Part shown: piece by piece, positions 5,658 to 10,164 of the stretch
Numbering within the stretch: position 1 is the first letter of the stretch
Layout of the letters: every line of letters starts with the position of its first letter
Source of the DNA: DASQQQ01 sp036390995
GTDB lineage: Bacteria > Actinomycetota > UBA4738 > HRBIN12
DNA: 10,164 nt
Assembly (NCBI GenBank): GCA_036390995.1
Contig: DASWAT010000144.1
Coordinates: forward strand, 1 to 10,164
Reading direction: 5' to 3'
Program-made: the position numbers and the translations under genes
The notes under the pieces: model-generated
The model's database searches: none
Told to the model about the DNA's origin: nothing
What the model saw: the letters and a program-made list of their open reading frames with translations, nothing else

Positions 5658-7325
5658 TCAGTGCTTCTCGCAGCCGCTGACGACGTCCTTGCCGGGGCCG
5701 CCCTTGCACGTGTCCGTGCCCGGACCGCCCTTGATCGTGTCGTTGCCGGCTCCGGCGTACAGCTTGTCGTTGCCCGAGCCACCGCGGAGCGTGTCCTTGC
5801 CCGCTCCGGTCCGGATCGTGTCCTTGCCGGCTCCGCCATTGGTCTTGTCGTCGCCGTCGCCGCCGCGGATCTTGTCGTTGCCGCCGCCGCCGGCGATCGA
5901 GTCGCTCCCGCCGCCGCCGCTGAGCGAGTTGACGGCGTTGGACCCGGTGATGTGGTCGGACGACGCGGTGCCGACGACGTTCTCGACCCCGCTCACCGTG
6001 TCGTTCCCCTCGCCCGAGGCGGTGCCCGTGCCGAGGTTCACGGTCACGGCGTTGCCGAGTGCGGAGAAGTTGAGCGAGTCACTCCCCCCACCGCCGTTGA
6101 TCGTGTCGTCGCCGAGCCCGCCGGACAGCTGGTCGTTGCCGTTCCCACCCGAGACGACGTTCGCGTTCGCGTTCCCGGCGACCGTGTCGTTGCCGGACCC
6201 GCCGGTCAGGTTCTCGGTGTTGGTGATCGTGTCGTTCCCTGCACCGACCGTGTTCTGCGCCGTCGTCGTCGCCAGGTTCACGGTGACGGCCGCGGTCGAC
6301 GTCGCGTAGCTGGCGGTGTCGGTCCCGGCCTCGCCGTTGACGGAGTCGTTGCCGTTCCCCCCGATGATGGTGTCGTTACCGTCGCCACCGGTCAGCGTGT
6401 CGTCACCGTCGGACCCGTCGATCTTGTCGTCGCCGGCGCCGCCCGCGATCACATTGGCCGCGGTCGTGCCGGTGAGCGTGTCGGCCCCCGAACCGCCAGT
6501 CAGGTTCTCGATGTTCGAGATGGTGTCGCTGCCGGCCCCACCGGTGCTCTGAGCGGTCGTGGTGGCCAGGTTGACGGTCACGGCCCCGGTCACACCCGCG
6601 TAGGTGAGCGCGTCCGTGCCGGACCCACCGTTCATCGTGTCGTTGCCAGTGTCCGTACCGCCGTTGATCGTGTCATTGCCAGTTCCGCCGGTGAGGTTGT
6701 CGTTACCCGCTTCACCGTTGATCGTCAGAGCCGCTGTGAATGCGGTACCTGTGGTCGGCGTGCCGCCACCGTTGCCGAACACCGTGTCATCGCCCGCTCC
6801 GGCATTGACCGTCCAGTTCTCGACTCCCGCGGGCAGTCCGGGAGGTGTCTTATCCACCACATCGACCGTGCTACCGCTGTTGTTGAGATTGATGCCGTTG
6901 GCTCCGAACGTGATGTTGTCGGCGCCGGAGGCCCCGGTGATGATGAGCCTGTCGCCGGTCCCGCCGGCAAGATCGATCTCGAAGTGCAGAGTGTCGGGAA
7001 ATCCAGCTGTGCCGCTTCGATCGATATTGAACGTCTCGTTCCCGCCGGCACCTGTCACGTCGACGTGCGTGGTGGTGCTTATCGTTCCACTGCCACACTG
7101 TCCGCTGAGTCCACCACCCGAGACATCGATGTCCGTTCCGTTGACGAACATCCTCACCGTCTCACCCGAGCCGATACTCAGCGTCAGTGTGGTGCTTCCA
7201 GAGCAAGTGGCCGCGAACGCCTGCGGCGCCCCCAGCAACCACAGCATGACCAGCATCGTAGAAACCAGCAGAACGAGGCCGAATGCGACTCCTGCTGCGT
7301 CGAGTCTCCCGGTGCACGTGTCCAA
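5658..7325 (-). CDS. Secreted RTX-type (hemolysin-type) calcium-binding repeat protein, paralogue 1
   Basis: This exported, Gly/Asp/Asn-rich protein of 555 residues has a signal peptide (residues 1-38, ending APQAFA). An N-terminal module with Cys41 and Cys77 follows (about 39-180; GGNETFNIDR, HFEIDLAGGTGD, ITFGANGINLNN), then calcium-binding nonapeptides (GGxGxDxL). Three internal modules at about 237-299, 335-399 and 415-473 have the pattern AVTVNLATTTAQ, DTI.N.ENLTGGSG. A dense nonapeptide block (469-550) ends in TCKGGPGKD and SGCEKH, with Cys540 and Cys552. Such repeats fold into calcium-loaded beta-rolls. With a Sec signal and no type I secretion genes nearby, this is more likely a surface or matrix protein than a toxin. 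The start is inferred: the TTG at 7325 lies just before the signal peptide with GGAAGGGGTGGGG upstream. An ATG at 7511 would add 62 unlikely residues. Confidence 0.85.
   Translation of the reverse strand: MDTCTGRLDAAGVAFGLVLLVSTMLVMLWLLGAPQAFAATCSGSTTLTLSIGSGETVRMFVNGTDIDVSGGGLSGQCGSGTISTTTHVDVTGAGGNETFNIDRSGTAGFPDTLHFEIDLAGGTGDRLIITGASGADNITFGANGINLNNSGSTVDVVDKTPPGLPAGVENWTVNAGAGDDTVFGNGGGTPTTGTAFTAALTINGEAGNDNLTGGTGNDTINGGTDTGNDTMNGGSGTDALTYAGVTGAVTVNLATTTAQSTGGAGSDTISNIENLTGGSGADTLTGTTAANVIAGGAGDDKIDGSDGDDTLTGGDGNDTIIGGNGNDSVNGEAGTDTASYATSTAAVTVNLATTTAQNTVGAGNDTITNTENLTGGSGNDTVAGNANANVVSGGNGNDQLSGGLGDDTINGGGGSDSLNFSALGNAVTVNLGTGTASGEGNDTVSGVENVVGTASSDHITGSNAVNSLSGGGGSDSIAGGGGNDKIRGGDGDDKTNGGAGKDTIRTGAGKDTLRGGSGNDKLYAGAGNDTIKGGPGTDTCKGGPGKDVVSGCEKH
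5904..6617 (-). repeat. Three tandem RTX modules in paralogue 1
   Basis: Modules at 6617-6429, 6323-6129 and 6083-5904 each run from a GTD/GSD aromatic strand through AVTVNL, a DT..N.ENL strand and then GGxGxD nonapeptides. The first two share the identical decapeptide AVTVNLATTTAQ minus minor flanking changes; the third is shorter and more divergent. Confidence 0.75.
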
Positions 7326-7551
7326 CCATGCCCCACCCCTTCCCTCGCCCGCTTGCGGTCGGGCCGGAATGCAGCCAAACCCTAACCGAGCATCAGGCTC
7401 GACGCATAGACGCTGCGGAACGCAGAGCAGTTCGAGGCTCTGCCATGGGCCCCCAAGCGCTCGGGGGTAGCCGGGGGCCTTCCACGCGACCTGCTGCCAT
7501 CCCTGCGGCACCCTGGGGGGACCTTCAGCGCGTGGCGCCGAGCGCCAAGAA
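7326..7551. other. Intergenic leader region of RTX paralogue 1
   Basis: This stretch lies between the terminator of paralogue 2 and the start of paralogue 1. On the minus strand it holds a weak -10 candidate TAGGGT (7384-7379), just downstream of a perfect 5-bp inverted repeat (CGAGC at 7387-7391 and GCTCG at 7397-7401). Further upstream, three G/C tracts can pair in two exclusive ways: 7450-7454 with 7463-7467, or 7448-7454 with 7473-7479. I recognise no known riboswitch or small RNA. The frame stays open to an ATG at 7511 but the encoded sequence does not look real. Confidence 0.4.
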
Positions 7552-7581
7552 GGAACCGGCCCCCCGAAGGGGGCCGGTTCC
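7552..7581 (-). terminator. Intrinsic terminator of RTX paralogue 2, with UUCG tetraloop
   Basis: A 13-bp perfect stem (GGAACCGGCCCCC and its complement) closes a four-base loop that reads TTCG on the minus strand, giving the extra-stable C(UUCG)G hairpin, followed by TTCTT. It starts 30 nt after the stop of the gene ending at 7612. The stem sequence resembles that at 5600-5633. Confidence 0.88.
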
Positions 7582-7611
7582 GACCAGCCGTAGAGCTATG
7601 GAGCCTTGAGA

Positions 7612-9381
7612 TCAGGCGAGCTTGGCAGCAAGCCCACCGAAGGCCTTCTTCGGGTGCTTGGCCGAGCCGCAGCTCTTCTTGATCTCGACGCCCTTGCAGA
7701 CGTCCTTGCCCTTACCACCGTTCCCGAGGTCGGTTCCGCTACCCCCGAACAAGGTGTCGTTGCCGCCCTTGCCGAACATGTCGTCATCGCCGGAGCCGCC
7801 GCGGGCCACGTCGGGGCCAGCGCCCAGACGAAGCGTGTCGTCTCCGCCGCCGCCCTTGACGTTGTCGTTGCCCTTGCCGGAGCTGACGGTGTTGCTCTCG
7901 GGGCCTCCGGTGATGTTGTCCCGGAAGTCGGTGCCCTTGACGTTCTCGAAGTTGACCGCCGAGTCGCCGGCCGTACTGCCGCCGGCCAGGTTGACGGTGA
8001 CGCCCTCCTCGTAGCTCGAGTAGTCGAGGGTGTCGCTACCGGTCAGCCCGTCGAGGACGTTCTGGCCTCCACCGGGGTTGACGACGTTGTTGAACGCGTT
8101 GCCCTTGAAGGTGTCGTCACCCGATCCGAGAAGGGCGTTCTCCATGTGGACCAGCGTGTCAGACTCCTCGGACACGTCACCGCTGGGCGTCACGCCGTCC
8201 AACGTGACACTCACGGCGCTGGAGTAGGCGCTGTAGTCGATCCAGTCGGCTCCGGCAGCGCCGTCGATGTAGTTGTCCACGTGCGGGGCGCCCGCGATCA
8301 GGTCGTTGAAGTCCGACCCGTAGACGTCCTCCATGTTCTTCAGGGTGTCGTTGCCGTCGCCCGTGGCCGTCCCGGCCCCGAGGTCAACGGTCACGGCCTC
8401 CGCCGAGTCCCAGAAGTCCGCCGTGTCCTCGTCGCCACCCGCGGTTCCACCATTGATCGCGTCGTCGCCGGGGCCGCCCGCGATGTCGTTGCTGTTCTCG
8501 TCACCGGTGATCGTGTCGTTGCCCTGGCTGCCGTAGATGTCGGTGATGTCGACGAGGTTGTCGCTGCCAGCGCCGGTCACCGTACCGGTCACCGTACCCT
8601 CAGCAGGGTCCAGGGGGGCCGTGAAGGTCGCCGTGATCGGGCCCGTGAAGTTCAGGTAGTCCGCAGCGGCTCCGCCGAACCCCCCGGAGATGGCGTAACC
8701 GGCGTCGATCGTGTCGTTGCCGAGGCCTCCGCAGAGGTCGTCATACCCCTCGTCGGTGCCCGCCCCAGATACGTCCCCAACGATGCTCATCGGGATCGTG
8801 GTCGGGCCCCCGGTGATGGTGCTGCCGCCTCCGCAGAGGTAGTCATCACCATCGCCGCCCAACATGCTGATCAGCTCGGTACCAGCGACGGTCGCGTCGA
8901 GATCGCCGTCATCGTTCAGGTCGATCCCCGACGCACCGACGACCGTGTCCAGGCCGGTGGTGAGCGTGGCTGCGCTGCCGTCCAAGGTGACGGTGTCGGT
9001 TCCGCTCCCAAGATCGATCTTCCAGTTGATCGTTCCCCAGTTCACGAGGAGGTCGATCGTGAGGGTGTCGTTCCCGCTGCTCCCGTTGACATCGATCTCT
9101 GTGGTGTTGGTCAACGTCGCCTTCACCGCCGGGATGGCGGAGCAACCGAGGGCGAACGTGTCGTCCCCGCCGACCTCGATGTTGCCGCTCGTGGCGCTGA
9201 ACTCCTCCGCGCCACTCATATTCACCGTCAGCAGGCCGCTACCGAAGCTGCACGACACGACGGCAGCCGACGCGGCCGGTGCCCCAATCAGGGCCAGCGT
9301 CTGGAACGCCGCAAGCGTGCCGCCCGCTACGAGCGCGGCCAGCCGGCGTCCCCGCCTGTTTCCTCTCCCGAGGAAGCTCAT
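7612..9381 (-). CDS. Secreted RTX-type calcium-binding repeat protein, paralogue 2
   Basis: This exported protein of 589 residues has a signal peptide (1-39; MSFLGRGNRRGRRL, ending APAASA). Its N-terminal module (about 40-165) holds Cys44 and Cys80 and is similar to that of paralogue 1 (TEIDVNGSSGNDTLTIDL, WKIDLGSGTDTVTL). A DxNxDGxxD calcium-loop candidate follows (residues 154-162), then Cys183/Cys217. Four modules of the ADYLNF/VTVNL, D..NMEDVYGS.FND type lie at about 239-305, 317-377, 378-446 and 448-508. A final nonapeptide block (500-560) leads to Cys562 and Cys571 and a Lys-rich tail (KKSC, AKHPKKAFGG). The ATG at 9381 has AAGGAG 8 nt upstream, so the start is secure. It has its own leader and a strong terminator, so it is probably monocistronic. 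Calcium binding is expected for the family; ligand and localisation are unknown. Confidence 0.9.
   Translation of the reverse strand: MSFLGRGNRRGRRLAALVAGGTLAAFQTLALIGAPAASAAVVSCSFGSGLLTVNMSGAEEFSATSGNIEVGGDDTFALGCSAIPAVKATLTNTTEIDVNGSSGNDTLTIDLLVNWGTINWKIDLGSGTDTVTLDGSAATLTTGLDTVVGASGIDLNDDGDLDATVAGTELISMLGGDGDDYLCGGGSTITGGPTTIPMSIVGDVSGAGTDEGYDDLCGGLGNDTIDAGYAISGGFGGAAADYLNFTGPITATFTAPLDPAEGTVTGTVTGAGSDNLVDITDIYGSQGNDTITGDENSNDIAGGPGDDAINGGTAGGDEDTADFWDSAEAVTVDLGAGTATGDGNDTLKNMEDVYGSDFNDLIAGAPHVDNYIDGAAGADWIDYSAYSSAVSVTLDGVTPSGDVSEESDTLVHMENALLGSGDDTFKGNAFNNVVNPGGGQNVLDGLTGSDTLDYSSYEEGVTVNLAGGSTAGDSAVNFENVKGTDFRDNITGGPESNTVSSGKGNDNVKGGGGDDTLRLGAGPDVARGGSGDDDMFGKGGNDTLFGGSGTDLGNGGKGKDVCKGVEIKKSCGSAKHPKKAFGGLAAKLA
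7858..8667 (-). repeat. Four divergent RTX modules in paralogue 2
   Basis: About 60-70-residue modules follow one another, each with an aromatic strand (DYLNF, TADFW, IDYSAY, LDYSSY), a (V/A)TV.L strand, a D..N.E.. strand and a GSxxND-type turn. They are more diverged from each other than those of paralogue 1, and the linker lengths differ. Confidence 0.65.
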
Positions 9382-9623
9382 AAGCCTTTCTCCTTCCTGT
9401 CTCCTACTACCCAACCCAGCCCTCCTCCGGAAGTGCAGCCCAAACCGCGCCGGGGAAGAGGTTGCGTGGAACCTACGGTCTGCCCCACGCGAGATCACAG
9501 TTCGAAACCCCATCTTCCTGAGGTGGAACGCACCCGCGCCCCCCTTTCGGGCATCCCCCCTTTCCACTACAGCAAACGGTCGCGGGGCCCGAAGGTTGCG
9601 CTCTCCCGGCAACGAAGGCCGGG
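9382..9623. other. Intergenic leader region of RTX paralogue 2
   Basis: These 242 bp contain the ribosome-binding site (AAGGAG) of paralogue 2 and a weak promoter candidate on the minus strand: TGTGAT (9499-9494), 18 nt, TAGGTT (9475-9470). Farther upstream is an exact 10-bp direct repeat, CCCCCCTTTC, at 9539-9548 and 9555-9564. I see no clear terminator hairpin for the gene ending at 9624 and no known riboswitch. Confidence 0.4.
9539..9564. repeat. Direct repeat CCCCCCTTTC, 16-bp period
   Basis: Two exact 10-bp copies (9539-9548 and 9555-9564) separated by 6 bp lie in the region upstream of RTX paralogue 2. On the minus strand they read GAAAGGGGGG twice. They lie about 65-90 bp upstream of the weak -10 candidate, so an activator site is possible but unproven. 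Confidence 0.6.
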
Positions 9624-10164
9624 TCAGGAGTGCTCGTTCTCGGTGAAGCTGGCAGCCACCGAGTACAGGGAGGTTCCGTCAGCCCAGAAGCGCAGCTTGA
9701 GCTGGAATGTTCCGTCGTGCAGCGTGGTCGGCTCGGGGGATGGCGAAACCGTCGGCGGGGGGCTGGGGCTCGGCGCGTCGGCCAACCAGTAGGTCCCGCT
9801 GAAGGTGTAGATGAAGCCGTCTTCCTGGGTGCCGCTGCTTGAGGCCAGGGCCCCGTTCCCGTCGAGCCGGATGCGACCATCGGGCGTGTCGACGAACAGC
9901 CACAGGCTCGTCGAGCCGTGCTCGCCATCCACGTTCCCCCAGTACTCCAAGTAGATACCGTCCGCGCGGGTCGCCTGCGAGAACAGGACCGTACGGTCGG
10001 CCCTCCCGGTCACGGTCGAATCGATCAGCTGGAATCCGCCTGCTCCGACCGGCACCGACGAGGAAAACGCCATCGTCCAGGCCGGCGCGGGAGGGATGGG
10101 CGGAGGGGTCGGCGACACCGTGTCGGTGGGGCTCGTGCTGGGTGACTCGGTGGGCGAGGGCGAG
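9624..10164 (-). CDS. C-terminal part of a secreted or surface protein with Pro/Ser/Thr-rich linkers (runs off the right edge)
   Basis: The frame is open to the window edge, so the N-terminus lies outside; 179 residues are visible. It begins in a low-complexity linker (SPSPTESPSTSPTDT, then PTPPPIPPAPAW). A globular beta-rich domain of about 85 residues follows (MAFSSSVPVGAGGF, LEYWGNVDGEHGSTSLWLFV, DGRIRLDGNG, FIYTFSGTYWL). A second Pro/Ser linker (PSPSPPPTVSPSPEP) leads to a short final beta segment (DGTFQLKLRFWADGTSLYSV) ending NEHS. Such PST linkers are typical of extracytoplasmic multidomain proteins. I do not recognise either domain, and there is no sorting signal at the C-terminus. A GTG at 10118 inside the linker is unlikely to be the real start. 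Confidence 0.75.
   Translation of the reverse strand, partial: SPSPTESPSTSPTDTVSPTPPPIPPAPAWTMAFSSSVPVGAGGFQLIDSTVTGRADRTVLFSQATRADGIYLEYWGNVDGEHGSTSLWLFVDTPDGRIRLDGNGALASSSGTQEDGFIYTFSGTYWLADAPSPSPPPTVSPSPEPTTLHDGTFQLKLRFWADGTSLYSVAASFTENEHS

Noticed and set aside
5690..6700. Regular short repeats resembling a CRISPR array
   Set aside because: The periodicity is that of 9-residue calcium-binding repeats in an open frame; repeats are degenerate and there are no uniform spacers.
5661..7385. Long open frame on the plus strand (574 codons) opposite RTX paralogue 1
   Set aside because: It is an antisense shadow: GGxGxD codons with G/C third positions produce stop-free Val/Ala/Arg-rich antisense frames, without signal peptide, domain or ribosome-binding site.
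7326..7511. N-terminal extension of RTX paralogue 1 from an ATG at 7511
   Set aside because: The 62 added residues are Pro/Gly/Cys/Trp-rich with no domain, and would place the signal peptide internally; the TTG at 7325 precedes it directly.
5658..9381. RTX toxin operon with type I secretion
   Set aside because: Both proteins have Sec signal peptides, there are no ABC transporter, membrane fusion or acyltransferase genes, and no toxin domain is visible.
9382..9623. Cyclic-di-GMP or cyclic-di-AMP riboswitch in the leader of RTX paralogue 2
   Set aside because: G-rich segments are present but the conserved cores of those riboswitches could not be found on reading the minus strand.
7606..9792. 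Plus-strand open frame of 728 codons opposite RTX paralogue 2
   Set aside because: Same compositional artefact; it spans two real genes and the intergenic region and has a low-complexity sequence.

Overview
The window is GC-rich (mostly G or C at third codon positions). It carries Sec signal peptides on most genes, GTG/TTG starts, and TANNNT -10 boxes sitting 7-9 nt before several start codons, as in leaderless mRNAs. Together with TIG-repeat and Gly/Asp-rich calcium-binding secreted proteins, this suggests an actinobacterium (Actinomycetota), probably an environmental lineage. That placement is inference; there is no rRNA or other phylogenetic marker beyond a fragment of typA.

Layout from left to right. 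(1) 1-185, minus: the N-terminus of translation GTPase TypA/BipA. (2) 264-1406, minus: a secreted protein with three IPT/TIG domains. (3) 1528-2222, minus: an XRE-type helix-turn-helix regulator with a perfect palindromic operator overlapping its promoter, coupled by a 20-nt overlap to a partner gene. The partner looks like a MNT-fold nucleotidyltransferase that has lost its middle and is frameshifted. (4) 2287-3428, minus: a secreted PD40/TolB-like beta-propeller. After its TAG stop the same frame continues as a calcium-binding repeat tail, which is then frameshifted, so the gene looks like a decayed propeller-RTX fusion. (5) 3454-4644, plus: a secreted phosphodiester glycosidase (NAGPA-like) starting only 25 bp from the propeller start, head to head. 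(6) 4725-5573, plus: an unrecognised exported protein with one C-terminal transmembrane helix. (7) A bidirectional terminator at 5600-5633. (8) 5658-7325 and 7612-9381, both minus: two paralogous secreted Gly/Asp-rich (RTX-type) calcium-binding proteins, each followed by a GC-rich hairpin of related sequence. (9) 9624-10164, minus: the C-terminal part of a secreted or surface protein with Pro/Ser/Thr-rich linkers.

Apart from typA and the regulator pair, essentially every gene encodes an exported protein, mostly of beta-rich repeat architecture (TIG, propeller, calcium-binding beta-roll). No secretion machinery, sortase or LPXTG motif is visible, and neither are mobile elements, tRNAs, rRNAs or CRISPR arrays. 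I do not see a clear-cut new multi-gene system. The best leads are the decayed XRE/nucleotidyltransferase locus with an intact operator, the interrupted propeller-RTX fusion, the shared N-terminal module of the RTX pair, and the repeated leaderless-promoter layout.
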